Below, in pieces: positions 1 through 13,317 of a stretch of DNA of 64,000 bases. The stretch's first letter is position 1. Each line of letters starts with the position of its first letter. Below the pieces are notes generated by a model. That model saw only the letters and a program-made list of their open reading frames with translations. It made no database searches and was not told the origin of the DNA. Source of the DNA: Owenia fusiformis (Eukaryota; Annelida; Polychaeta; Sabellida; Oweniidae); NCBI GenBank assembly GCA_903813345.2, contig CAIIXF020000010.1, positions 17,559,181 to 17,623,180 of the forward strand, in the 5' to 3' direction. A program made the position numbers and the translations under genes.

Positions 1-2894
1 TGACTAAATGCTCTTGTCAATTAGAAACAAGTTCTGTCTCGATACTCGATGGAACAATAAGCTAATATTTACCATACACTATGCATTAACTGACGCAGAA
101 GCTAAACTCTGATAGATGGACCATTCAAACAGATAATTAAGAAACACTCGATCTTTTTTCCATGTTTATTGATGGCGATAATAGTGTATAAATGTGAAAC
201 TATTTATTTCTATCGACGGTGTTGTCAATCCGTTATTAGATAATTGCTTCATTTCTTAATGGGAAATGGAAATAAACCTGATTCAGGTGAAACCATCAGA
301 TTTGTAGTTATAGACATTGAACATGTGTAAACTCAATACAAGTGTTTTGTTTATAATGTTAATTTCCATTTCTGCCAACAAACAAATGTTGGTTTTTTAT
401 TGTTTAATGAGAATAGAATTGTGACCTTTATAAGGTGAAGTCCTACAGATGAAAATCAGAATTTATGCAATAGGTAAATCAACTGTAAATATTGATACTG
501 TAACAATTGCAATTGCATGACTCCTCAATTCTATTTGAAATGTATCTATTTTACACAACTTCCATTGTATATTTAAGGAATATAACCTCTCCAGAAAAAT
601 AATATATTTGTTTTGCTAGACATTTAAGTGTATATGAATAAAATACATATGCTGAGGTGTGCCGGAAAATTTCGTAATCAATTATTCAACTTCAAACTCA
701 AACTAATAGAGAAATGTTGAAATATTATTTAAAATATAATATCTGAAACGTATGTGCAAGATAGAAATAAAAGTAAAATTCGGTAAAATGTGACTATGTG
801 TAAAATGTGACTATGTGTAAAAGTATACCATGCTCATTGCTCATATGTTTAATAATTATTAATATTAATTATTTGTATATATCACATTTATATCATATAG
901 ATATTATATAATTTATTTAGGATCAGAATGTAGGAAAACGGTAAACAGTAAAACAGTAAACCAAAATGAAGAACGGTCTGCAAAGCATTCAGATAACATA
1001 CTCAATGGCCTATCCATAAGGTATACAATAGTGACGTTCTTTTTGATTTTGCATACATGCGTTAAGGTTTCTTGAATATCTAAGCACAAATGTCAACGGA
1101 AAATGACAAAAATCTGTAAAGAAACCTAGCAAGAAAAGCAAAATCTAAGCGTAGACCTGTCATAAGAAAAATAGATCCTATACATCCCAAAACCATGATC
1201 TGGCGTGAAAAGAAATTTTATCAAGCACCCCTTTCCCCTCCAACCGAGAGTCGATATCACAATCCAAGACCAAACTTTAAACCTACACGTGGTATATATT
1301 TACTTTTTATTTTTATCTTTCTTTATTATCAATTTTTATGACGTATTCCAGATTAAAAAAATCAGCGTTTATAAATTTACTTCTCTCTGTTGACACAAAT
1401 GGCACTCCTCACAGTACGATGCATGATACATTTGTTTACAAAACCAGAAGCACACAATTAATATTGTAATAACGATTCTAGATATTATTAAGAAAATCCT
1501 TTAAACTATTTTTATTTAATAATCTTAGAACAATATTTACACAAAGTATCTAGTCTTTAGAATAACTGCAGGTTTGAATGGTAATAAATCGCGAGTAGTA
1601 AAATGATATTTGCTGAGGTTTCAAGATTGTCATCTCATTTTACAGAAAAACTAATATTTGGGTGTAGCTTTTGATGTGATCTCGAACCAATGAATAGTTG
1701 AAATAATTCGCAAGAATAAGTGTTGACTTATGTTCAATCTTTATCAATTTTGAACTTGTTCTTTATTTTCTTTGAAAGCGTTTTGAATCTCACATATTTG
1801 TTTGTTAAATGCATGTCCTCTTGGTTTTGAGTTTGGATTCAGCCCGCATTTTTTAATTTTAATTTGTATTTGATGCTCCTATTTTTCATTGTTATATCTT
1901 GTTCCCTCGAGTGCTGTACAAGTATATGAGTCTATTTTGTTACACAAACCATACTGATTAATCTTAAATATAAATAATTAACTAAAAATAGTTCGTCTAT
2001 TTCATAATACTTTTATTCTCACAAATATTTCAAACAAAGTACAATATCATCACAGTAATCTATTAGTTATGTAGAACAACTATTTAAATTTTCAGTTTTT
2101 CAAGGTTCTGTTGATTTCAAATAGTTTACAAATGTAAGTTTATGGATTTAACCCAAAATATGATTACCTTTTTAACAATTTAAGTTGATGGTTAATTTAA
2201 AAATCAATGAAAATAGAGATGGAAATCCAATATATTATACATCTATTTAATCGCTCTACCATCCCATTGCAATTAGGCATATAAAATACAACCATTTTCC
2301 GACCCAACGCCTCAGCTAATGACAAGCTTCCCATGGGAAGTTTACAATACATGAACACCATATACAAGTTATAGGTTGGCCCTCAAAAGTGATGTTTACA
2401 TATCAAAAAGTCACCGGAATGTTCAATTTGGAGAGACTTTCCATCCTCCAATTTAATTTCAACCACCCTATGTATAACATATCTGAAGTTATTGTCTATA
2501 TTTTAGAACAATCTTATTCTTTTAAACTAAATATCAAATTTCCAGTAGTGATTTTCATAATGTTTAATGTGATGAATGTTTATTCATGTAATATTTCAAA
2601 ATAATTCTTTCTACTCAACACTTGGAATGGCAACTCTTGGAATGATAATTTGAAAATATATAATTTCTATAACAATCGAATTATTCATTACGTACATACC
2701 TTTTCTATACCCTGGAAGATTTAAATAGAACTTATTGAAACTACTAAAAATTCAATTTGAAGTAAAACAAGTTGATTACCAATTTAATACAATAACCTTT
2801 TTAAAACCGCCATATATACACGTAGAGATCTAACAATATATACAATATTAATAATTTATATCTATAATATATATGTCGTTGTGTTGTGTTTTGC
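1..2894. other. AT-rich intergenic region
   Basis: I see no convincing gene here. The open frames are short, AT-rich and have no recognisable domain or splice structure. A direct duplication of about 18 bp (words like GTAAAATGTGACTATGT) lies near 785-825. The region lies 3' of the FoxB gene, so its right end should hold the FoxB 3' UTR; a reverse-strand AATAAA at about 2578-2583 is one possible poly(A) signal. Confidence 0.6.
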
Positions 2895-3782
2895 TCACCG
2901 TAGGACTGGGGTTGTTAATGTAGAAGTTTGTGTGAAGTTTAGACTAGTCATCGGCAGTGGCGGGCCAGCGAGTGAGAGGGCTGGTAGACTTGTTGGCAGT
3001 GGGGCAACTCCTCTGGTCTGATTGCTAAGTGTCAATGGCATGGGTTTGATGGGCACATGGCCTGCTAGAATGTCTCTGCTAAGATGGCCGAGATTCATTG
3101 CTGAAATGTCAGGATGTAAACTTGTACCTGCGAATGGATGTCTGAGGCTTAGCGAATTTGGGAACCCGGGTAGAGCCGTGTATCCTGTAAGAGAAGGGTG
3201 CGGTAACATCTGCACTCTTGGCGAAGCAGCACTGTTCTTATTGTCTGGGGCAATAATATTCTCAATTGTAAAGGGTTGTTTAAAAGCTGTCGAAGTTGGG
3301 GGAGTATATGGTTGGTATCTTGGAGTTTGAGTTATACTCTGAGACATGCTCTGAGCTTGAAGTCCTATTTTTGCCTGGTGTTGCAAATATGCATGGGCCT
3401 GGTCCAAACTCTGTCTTACGGACTCGGGCAGGGAGATTTGTGCTCGTAATGTCTTGAATCGTTTTCTTCTTCTAAGAAAACTTCCATTTTCAAACATATC
3501 TCCGCACATTGGGTGCAATGCCCAGTAGCTTCCTTTACCCGGACGGTCCGGACGTCTCGGAATTTTGATGAAGCAGTCGTTGAAGGAAAGATTGTGTCTC
3601 AAAGAATTCTGCCATCTTTGGGTATTGTCCCTATAAAACGGAAATCTGTCCATTATGAACTTGTAGATGTCACTAAGAGGAAGCATCTTCTCTCCCGAAC
3701 TTTGAATCGCCATGGCAGTGAGCGCAATATAGGAATATGGCGGTTTTTGATCGCTATAACTGTGACGACCTGGACGAGGCAT
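2895..3782 (-). CDS. FoxB: FoxB-class forkhead transcription factor, single exon
   Basis: This is a 295-aa protein in one uninterrupted exon. It begins [20 protein letters not shown], the FoxB-type N terminus in which the forkhead domain starts almost at the first residue. The winged-helix domain covers about residues 10-108, with the recognition-helix motif [20 protein letters not shown] and the segment [17 protein letters not shown] just after it. The rest is low-complexity, rich in Pro, Ser, Leu and Thr, as in other FoxB proteins. The open frame extends seven codons upstream, but only from a TTG, so the ATG at MPRPGR is the start. Known role of the family: nuclear DNA-binding regulator in ectoderm and nervous-system patterning. 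FoxB genes are usually intronless, which matches. Assignment to FoxB rather than another Fox class rests on the N terminus and the RRRKRFK tail. The gene is isolated, with about 9.5 kb to the next gene upstream. Confidence 0.93.
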   Translation of the reverse strand: MPRPGRHSYSDQKPPYSYIALTAMAIQSSGEKMLPLSDIYKFIMDRFPFYRDNTQRWQNSLRHNLSFNDCFIKIPRRPDRPGKGSYWALHPMCGDMFENGSFLRRRKRFKTLRAQISLPESVRQSLDQAHAYLQHQAKIGLQAQSMSQSITQTPRYQPYTPPTSTAFKQPFTIENIIAPDNKNSAASPRVQMLPHPSLTGYTALPGFPNSLSLRHPFAGTSLHPDISAMNLGHLSRDILAGHVPIKPMPLTLSNQTRGVAPLPTSLPALSLAGPPLPMTSLNFTQTSTLTTPVLR

Positions 3783-4129
3783 ATCTTCTTCCTCGTAATT
3801 CAACTTTATATAACTTCTATATAGTGTCTGTCCTACTGTTTAAACTTAATCGTTCTTCCGAAAGTTTCGCACATTTAGTTTTATCAAAATGGCGAGCTTC
3901 GTTGATAATATGTTTCCTTTTTAGAATGTAGATATGAGCAGTGTTACGATTATGTAAAGTCTGCAGATTCAGTCTGTGTTCTTTGCTTCTGTGGAATGTC
4001 TCTATTAATTAACTCGATTGAGTGGCGCAAAATACAAGAGATTAGTAGAGATCATTGCATTTTATGTTGCTGTACGCCAGGTAATATCAGCTAGTGATTC
4101 CTTCCGCAAATACTTTCGTATACCTCTAT

Positions 4130-4170
4130 TCGCCATTGGTTCACGTCAATCATAAAACTGGGCGGAGTCA
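4130..4170 (-). promoter_or_regulatory. Possible FoxB proximal promoter boxes
   Basis: About 350-380 bp upstream of the FoxB start codon lie ATTGG (CCAAT box on the minus strand, 4135-4139) and GGGCGG (GC/Sp1-type box, 4160-4165), about 20 bp apart, in otherwise AT-rich DNA. Such pairing is common in proximal promoters. No TATA box is placed clearly downstream. This is inference from short motifs and position only. Confidence 0.25.
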
Positions 4171-7100
4171 TGTTCAATTTTCATTAAGTATTCACACGTA
4201 AAAGGTAAATATTATTTTTACTTCTTTGATGATGCGTTTTATTTAATCATCACGTTATGAATACTTTATAACTTTCTAATCAGAATATAATTAAAGGACG
4301 AGTGGCTGCTGTATGGTATTGTTTTATTCTTTATTTCAACATTCGGAAATCAAGACAAAATCAGACCTTTCCATCGGGTTTTCGAGAAAACATTTTCACC
4401 GGGCACTTGAAGTTGTGCAAATATATGGATAGGACTATACGATGACTACACTTGACTGATGCACAATTCACGGCTTGAACATACTGAATGCTGAATGGGC
4501 TGCTACTTAAACTGTAAAAGTGATGTATGTGTACCTGGACTATTCCTATTGAGCAAGGTCTTCCTTTGACCTAAGTCAGTATGGGACCATTGTTACAACT
4601 GTGATCATTCATCAGGACTGTATAAATTATACATGCTAGATTTGTTAGGATTAGAACATGCTTGAACATCAATGGCTTTTCATGTCAGAAAAAGACTGAA
4701 TAAATATAGAGCATCTTTTTCTCCCTTTCTATGTATTCAAATAGCTCATTTTCAAGTTGTTCTCAATGACTATTTCCAGGTGAAGGGGTTTTTATTAACT
4801 TATTGTAATATGGACCTCTAAATCAAAGCACCGAATAAAAGAGGACAATTTCTTAGCTTCTATTTCGCTATGGGGTTGCGTTTTAGTATTTCACAGGCAC
4901 ATCCCAAAGTTATTACCCTCCAATAATTTTTGTTAAAAGTAAATTTATATGTGTGCATATCCATTAATTTTCAACGCTGCATTCGGAGAACATGTTCCCG
5001 GACCATCATTACGTCTTAATGAATACTGTTTATAGCATTTGCTTATGTTACAAGTTAATGAAACAGACCATTTACAAGAAATTAAAACTATGGAGTCATT
5101 TGAAGTTGTTCTGAATGGTAAATATTTGAATGGTCGGACAATGGAATATGACACTATCAAACCATATGCCACGGCCACGCAGGCGGAAAATTAAGTTAAA
5201 TGAATACTAAGTTTTCGCACCTTCAAACAATAAACTTTAGAATCTCAAACACACTCTGAAGTTATTTCATTCTTTCACTATAATGACTATTATTTGCGTA
5301 TAACATTTTCATGCTTGTTTGCGTGCGCCGCGTTTCTTATATCACGTGATAATTAAAGCGTCTCGTAGTTAGGTGATGACCGCATACCTGGATGTGAAGA
5401 AGAACAGACCTGTGTTTTTTATTATAATTTGTTTGTTTAGGACGCTGACCTTTGCTCAAATAACTGTCTGATTGTATATTTCAAAATATATGATCATCAA
5501 AAAATTAATAAACAGTGTACAAACAAATTGCCTTTTATTTGACCTTTGGACAGAAGTTATTAGCAAAATGCTTTTGGCCAGTTGGCACGACCAGCCTCGC
5601 AAAGCCTAAGGGAGAAGCAAGCTCTAAAAGGGCCCTCGTTTTCGACAATATCAACCTAGTCTCCCGCTGTTATATTAACGATTCTAATAAAAGATATAGG
5701 TATTATAGCTTGACCCGCTGATAGATGGTAATTTACATTATGCTACGAGGAACGATTTTGAGAATTATTAGAAGTACAAAATGGATTGGTCATTTGGTTA
5801 TTAATGTCAATTGAGCTGCGTCCCAGAATCTGTAATTAAGTCCACCTGGATATTTGATATAGCATTTAACCAATAAACACCGACATTTGTATCACACCAT
5901 TAAGAAACAATAAATTAAATATACTACATTTTACTATGTTTTTCTACAGTCTATATCCTACGTTTTAGCTACACAATATATCTGTCGCTGTATTTAGGTA
6001 GTAGTAATTTCAGATGTTTTTTTTATATTATTAGCTGTTGGACGTTTACCGACAACATTTTATTTTTTAATCATTCTTGGTCAAGTTAGAACTTTGATTA
6101 TGATCCATTATAATAGCAAATTGAATACAAATGATATTTGAGATTTTTTCAGTAAGAAAAATTTGGGTTGGATAATGTAAATCTGTGTCTGACTTCTAGA
6201 TGATCTCACAGTGTTATACATTTGCCATTTCGTTTGTTTCATTTTGATTATGAAGTTAGAATTATTAAATCATTGTAACTTCATAAATAACATATAGTAA
6301 ATTTATAAAACAAAACATATGAATGCTAAATAGTCTCAATTTCCCAACCATCTATTTTTAATTATTTGCCAAATAAAGATAAAAAGTGAAAAGTAAAATA
6401 AAACTTTTTTTGGAAAAGCTTTTCGACAACACATTTAAAACATGTACGACTTTTATATAAACACATTTAAAAAACATTTATCAAGAGCAGCGATCTTTTC
6501 AAGAATTTATTTCATCATTATTATCCTCACGTGTGATTTTTTACACTTTTGTTTGCTGGAATTAGTATTTATTATCAATCATCATAAATGCTATAACTAT
6601 TTTAATTTTCATGATTGTTAACTTACATGTACAAGATATTTATTTTGGAATGTCGATTGATGCTCTGTTGAGTTTCTTTGGCTGCTACTTGCGCTTCATG
6701 ATATAAAGTCGATGAACAAGGAGAATTTACCACTTCATTTGGCTAAAACCTACTGTTTTATTCCCGTCGCATCATAATATCCTACATAGGGTCATTAGAT
6801 AGCAAATCATGGCATAAGCGGAAATTTTAGTGTCAAATGTAGGGTTGAATGAGAATAGGGATGCAACACCTGAGGTTGTGATTGAGTCTACATAATCCTC
6901 TAACAAGGAAAACTCTTCTAAATATTTGAGTTTTCTCCAGAGAGTCTTGTCAAACAGGAAGACGGGATACAAAGTTAATGTCATTGATTAAGGACGAGAA
7001 GTGATTTACTGAATTAATGAGGCAAGGTCTTTGTAAAGTGATATAAACCAATAAAGCCGTTAATCCTGTTTTAGCTACTAGTACTTTCCATGGAAAACAC

Positions 7101-9330
7101 TATATTGACCATAATGAGGGATTTGTTCACGTTTGTCTAAGGAGTTGAACGGAAACTCATTTCAATAAAAAAAATCTACAGTTTGAAACTAATTTGGACT
7201 TATATTTTTTGCTATCGAGTATCACATCAAGAAAGCTATTCATTTTATTTTCATATGATTTCATGAAATAAATTTCGAAAATCTAAAACGGGAAAGTGTT
7301 AATTACCGCCAATAAGCATTGGAAATTGTACCCACAAGTTGTTCTACACGCTTTTTAATATGGTGCTTTCTTCTCGGTACATGCTTTATCTTCGAGTCTA
7401 AAATTCTAATTTTTCTAATTGTGTGTAAAAATAACTCTAAAAATAGCTCTGTGTCTAGTTCTAGATGAAGCAAACAAATTGTTTTACTTACAACAACCGA
7501 TTTTCCTCTTATTGTACATCCCTATTGATTTTTAAATGATATTAATGGGCTAGCTAGCTGACCAAACCAGACTGCATTAATCATGAAGGATTTTTTCTCA
7601 AGTAAACACTGAGACTTAAACTGATATCCCCATGGTGTTATCCAAGCTCTTGTCAGAATTCACACTGGATAAAATAATTGTTTAGTATAATCATGACACG
7701 TGTTTTCATTTAGTGTGAGCATTTTTTGATTAATGATATATATTTACTTCATCAGGACTTCATGTCCACTAAATACTTTAACTCCTTCGAACCACGGTCG
7801 GGCATATTCATTTTCAAATTAACCATTCAAATTATATTCACATGATACAAGAGAGGGAAGTTGTTGTTTTTGTCTATTTGGTAAGGTGATATGATACAAG
7901 TTGTGATGACAGCCATATTGTGTGAAACCGTCGGAAGCAACAGATATACCAACACAACACAATCCCGATCTGTAACGTTACTCCACACCCTCCTATTCAA
8001 CTAAAACACCTTTGCAACAAGACGTTCTACAACTTTTAATAACCAACTACAATAGTCACAATTGGATTGAATGACACGGAGAAAAGTACACTACAATTCA
8101 ATTTGAACCAACTTTTAGCGTCTCGGGTCTAGCGATATCTAGAGTACGTATACGTACTCGTATTATATTATTGTAATATTCTAGGTCATGAAAACTTATA
8201 GCTAACCATGATGATATAATTTAAAAACTAATAGTGACTTTTGGATTTATTAAGTATTTCTTTTATTGACAATATTATCAATGCACGACACATTAGATTA
8301 TGTACAAACTACCTGATCTAACTAAAGAAAACAACTAAAAACTAAGAAAATAAATGGATAAAAATAAAATAAAAATAAGTTTACCTTAAAGATTGACTTA
8401 AAACTACAAGTAATGGGTGAATTTAAAAAAATTATATTGTCGAGTGCGCGTGTCAATTGTAACCGTTTCTTTGTTTAAATCCCATGTGTATTTAAGATAG
8501 ACAGTTGTTTGAAATAACTCCACCCTACCCCTCCCCTAGTCGCTTAGGCATGCCGTAGACACCTGTGCATACCAGGAGAGTTAAGCACATTTTCTTTTTA
8601 TCAAACGTAAAATCTATTTTAATCAATTTGTAACGAGTAAAAAAGAGCAACTACATTTATGTTACCATAGAAACTAATCAACCGTATAACCATTGCTAAA
8701 CATCGTCATGAAAAATAGTATTTTTATTGGAGTGGTTACGCCATCTAGAATGATTTAAATCTATTACAGGTTTAATTGCTTGTTAAAATATAAATTAAAT
8801 TACTAAAATATTTTTAAACGATGATGAGGAAGAAATTAATGCTCTGGAAACATTGTTATTGTACGATATATAGATAAAACAACATTTAGGAGCAAATGAC
8901 CAGAAAAATCTTTGAAGTTTCCGAACAAATTTAATTTCCACGTAAAAAAGTACTCGCAGCTGCATTTGAAATTTAGTTGACCAGGAGACAGGATTAGGTA
9001 AACCATTTGGGCAGTAAATAGCTATAATTCTTCAATTGAAATGGTTATTGGCTATTTGCGAATTTAACCAATCCCAAATTCTTTCCCCACGGGTCGACAT
9101 GAGATTCAAATCTAGCCCGTCAGCTCATATTGAGTACAATTTAACATTAATTAACATTAGTATGTTTTACAGAGGTCTATAATGAATCATATTTTTCTAT
9201 AATATTATGTGTACATTAAAAATAAGTACAGTATATTAATATCATAACAAATTCCACACGATTCATACTCTTGTAACTCATCAACCATTGAATTATCATT
9301 TATTGAAATTCAAGAGAAATATTTGTGGAG
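4171..9330. other. Gene-poor spacer upstream of FoxB
   Basis: AT-rich DNA with only short open frames lacking domain content or paired splice sites. One perfect 18-bp palindrome (GAGTACGTATACGTACTC) lies at 8142-8159. FoxB regulatory DNA could be here, but nothing in the sequence alone identifies it. Confidence 0.5.
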
Positions 9331-9337
9331 GGTGCCC

Positions 9338-9772
9338 AATAGACTACATGCGAGTAGAAATAATTTTGATTTACGTCATTAATATTCAAAATTCAGTCAA
9401 AGCGATGTCATATTTGAAATCTGCATGTAAATGTACATCTAGAAATATGGTGTCGAAAATTGTCTATCAACTTTTAAAATTAAATTTTTTGAAAATGTGA
9501 CTTCTTGTTCGGGTTGATTCCTCATAGACCCCATGTTAGAAAATCACAAAAAGTGAATTATCTTTTCTTGTATTGGACAGATAACATTTTCTTTTACTGG
9601 ACATATTTTATTTGCATAACTATTAGATACATAAGGGTTATATGAAAATTGAACCACGCAAATAGATGTAATTTAAGTTAAAGGGAACTTTCTACTATAC
9701 GCGCCATGCTATCTGACCCGAACGAGCCACCTGGTGGTGAATCTGGTAACTACCTACTCGCATCTGCGTTAT
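9338..9772. mobile_element. MITE-like repeat, copy 1 of family with ATGCGAGTAG inverted ends
   Basis: A block of about 435 bp bounded by AATAGACTACATGCGAGTAG on the left and CTACTCGCATCTGCG on the right, so the ends carry the inverted core ATGCGAGTAG/CTACTCGCAT. A second copy with clear similarity along its whole length lies at 48668-49095 in a calsequestrin intron. Shared inner words include CATCTAGAAATATGG, TCACAAAAAGTGAA and GAGCCACCTGGTGGTGA. It has no coding capacity. The structure fits a non-autonomous DNA transposon; the superfamily is not clear. Confidence 0.75.
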
Positions 9773-12700
9773 TAATTTGCGTGGACCACATTGCTAACTG
9801 CAAATTTTGTTTGAGTAGCCGCAGAGAGGGTACATATATAGCCAACATGTTAGACAACCTTATATGTAGGTTTTACATGTCAATGTCATTAACACCACAT
9901 TTAACTCGAAATGAGTAAAGCCTGTTTATTATCAACATTTTTTGTTTTCTTTGAGTTCACTTCACTGCCTCTCATGACTGCACACGACTTTCATCCAAAG
10001 AAAACCGTGCTCCATTACAAATTCAATATTTCTCTTGTGGCTTGAAATAATGTTTCATTTTTTTACCAAATTGATGAATCAAATTGGGAATCAAATTTCA
10101 GATTAATGAGAGTGCGAATAAATATGTTAAAGAGATTAATCGGGAGAAGCAGGCGTTTGCACCAAAAGCCTTTTGTAATTAAAAAATATTAACGGATATT
10201 GAAGAAATAAAGTTTCACTTTTTCTGTTTTTCTAAGGCGGGGATTTCATCAGATCTCGTGTTTTCTTCAAAAGGTCATCTCCCTATGGTCTACGCTTGTC
10301 AAAACCAAGAATGCCTCTGTGGAAAAATATAATAAGATCTTATTTGATAATCGCGGTGATAAATTTGATAATCTGATCATTGAATGGGTAATATGTTTCT
10401 CTTAAGAAGAAATACCAATCTTAGTATTTTTAAGCAATCAACAACGATCTGTGCTCAAATATTGATCCTCGCTCTCAATAAGATATTCATCACTTTCATA
10501 CAAAGTTTACAAACCAGGGAATTATTAAATTGCAGAAATAACAACCCTGATCTGCCCTATTCATATATGAAGTGTAGCATTAACCTTGGGCGATAATAGA
10601 GTATTCTATATGTCAACGTTTGGGTAAATTATTGTTTCAGAAAAATGGCTAATCCGCCCAAATATTTAGATGTTGCTTATAACAATCCCTGTTTAATATA
10701 ACATGAGTTACAAACCCATTGGGTATGATATAAAATATTTTATAAAGTAGCGATGTCTACTTAAATTAGATTATTGAAGAAATATGGGGAACTTCAGGGT
10801 TTTTATAACTTGATTAGAGGTCAAATTACGATCAGGCAGTCTCTGAGTTTTCTCCATGAAGGTTCTGTCCATAAACATATGACTATTTAATGGTAAAATA
10901 TCCAATGCAACATGACATGGCCAACACGGAATTCTAACAATCACAATTATAACAAAAGCATTAAACAAATTCATGCCATATACAAACGTACTCGTGTATG
11001 TTGGCCAATTTAGATGATGTTCACTAGATATGGGTAACTTTCTCCACTAAGAAGAAAATGTAGTAAATGTAGTAGTCTTTACATTAGAGCGATGTACACA
11101 ATGTCGATTCTTAGTTACGTTGTTAAAACAATTTGATAATCTTTTTGAGTAACATTTTGCAAGCATGAATATTATGTCATCAACGAGTTTTACGACTCTT
11201 TCAAATATGATTGTGATTTAGAAGATCATAATAAGCATAATAAACACTATCGTATGTAAAGATGGAACCACATGTTAACATTTAGATTTTGCTATTCTGA
11301 TGGGTATCCATCTTGCTTCATCAAGCTTTGGACTGTTCTCATAGAACGTAGTGATTGGGCGTGGGACTTCACGATGATGGGTATCGGGGATCATCCATTG
11401 ATTCTTCCATTCTCGACGCATTATCTAAAGCTTGCTCTCTATTCCAAGGGACGGTAGAGACTGTAGACCTCCCAATGGGAATCATTAAAATACAACCAAC
11501 GGGAAAATTCAACAACACAAATCACCATCAATAACATTAATACACCCCTATTGAAATGTAAACTAGCCTCCAAGAGTCAGTATCAGTGCTGATTATAACA
11601 AAGGTTTGAAAGTGAGGGAAATGGTCCAAATTATTATGAAAGAAGGATCCAAGTTGCTCACGATATTTTCTAATGGTAAAACTGTCTGGATTCACCAATG
11701 TCAAAGAAATCATTCTTCTTGCCGAATACGACAAAGTAATCATTCCCATCGAACCTGTAACTATCATCTATGGTCAATATCTACAACTAAAAATCTTGAT
11801 TGTATCTTTTTTCTTAGATGAAAATGATGCAGGTTTATCTGACTGCTCTCAAAAAGAAAAAAGAAAACGCCCACTTTTTCAATTTCAAACTTGATTTTGA
11901 GACGCAAACAGATATAAATGTGGCGATTCCCATATATCTTGAAAATTAGAAGTTAAATATAAGAGGTTTAAATAAACAACGATGGGACAGACCTGAAAAG
12001 GTAATGAAATGAATTGTCCCCTACGGCTGTTGTTGCAGCTTAAAGAAGTTCCACGCAATTCATATTCATAATTTGTCAAAGATTAGACCGTTTCTACAGA
12101 CTTACACCATCTGAAAAACATATTATTTTAACGTAAACATCGATTAATCACAGCATATGTGGAATTTGGACCATTTATAACAATGTTTGTTAGAACTGTG
12201 AAGGAATTAGATTCATGCTAGGTTAACTTCTCGATTACCATAGTAACAACACATAACACCCAAATGCTATTAATCTCGGTGTCAATATCCTCACGGAAAC
12301 AATGGTGCACTTACAAGCCATTAATATTTCCGATCTCACTTTTGACAATTTAGGTTATAAGAAACATATTTGAAAATGTTACCAGAAGGCCAAAATACTA
12401 TACAACTTTTAAGAACAGGTGAAAACCAACTAAAATAAACCAGTTATCGAATACACAAGATACGTATCGAAAGGAAATTCAAATATCAGTAAGAGCGATG
12501 CTTTTATAAGCAAATGATGAATTACACGAGACTAGTAGCCGCATAGTCTTTGAAAGCGAAATTTTATACGCGCATTTGAACATGTTACATAACAGATATG
12601 CACATTTTGCCTATTAACTTATCCATAGTCTAGAGTTCTTATTTTGTAATTTTGATGGTATTTCTAAAATCTGAGATTCTCTTGGAAAAGTTCGAAGTAA

Positions 12701-13317
12701 AAGAAGTTTGGGCGCCAAGCTAACAAACCTCAGCAGGCATTTGCATTTGTAACTTGCTGTTCAAAATAAACAAAACTTTGTACTTATAGTAACGCTCTCC
12801 TGGATCAAATTGACCTGGATTAGACTTTAATAGGATGCAATATAATCGCTTATTTATCGGGTGTTATAAATAAAGTAACGGAAAAGTTGTTAATGTTATA
12901 GTTGGAGTATTTAGAGTATTTACGAAGGGTATCACTGTTACAGTTTTTAACCGATACATGCTCTGGAAATAAAAAAGAAAACGCCCGGCATGAAGCAACA
13001 ACAAGACAATACAGAAAACTATGTATTTTATGGACAAGTAATTAACAAACGAACCATGTGGTGATAAGGTCATCAACTCTGTTAGAACCTGCAAAACATA
13101 CGAAGTAAAAGATTTATCAGATTATCAAGCGATACATAGCCTTGACGGACAACGTAATAAGCTGGCAGTGCAATAGCATTCGGGACTTGATTATCAGTAC
13201 CTGATCATTTTCCGAAATACTTCGAATTTAAAAAAATACACAAGTCATAAAGGACATAGATCAAGAACAAAATATAAACCGCAACACCAACGCAATACAT
13301 CAGGAAATCACTCAGCC
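9773..13317. other. Intergenic DNA upstream of the SLC5 gene
   Basis: AT-rich, with no gene that I can support. Its right end should contain the SLC5 promoter and 5' UTR. The sequence before the start codon reads CACTCAGCCATG, a reasonable translation start context. No clear TATA box or initiator was identified. Confidence 0.5.

Noticed and set aside
3783-3803. Seven-codon N-terminal extension of FoxB (MNYEEED)
   Set aside because: The first codon is TTG; FoxB proteins begin at MPRPGR, which has its own ATG here.
3022-3824. Plus-strand frames overlapping FoxB
   Set aside because: Antisense shadows of the FoxB coding sequence.
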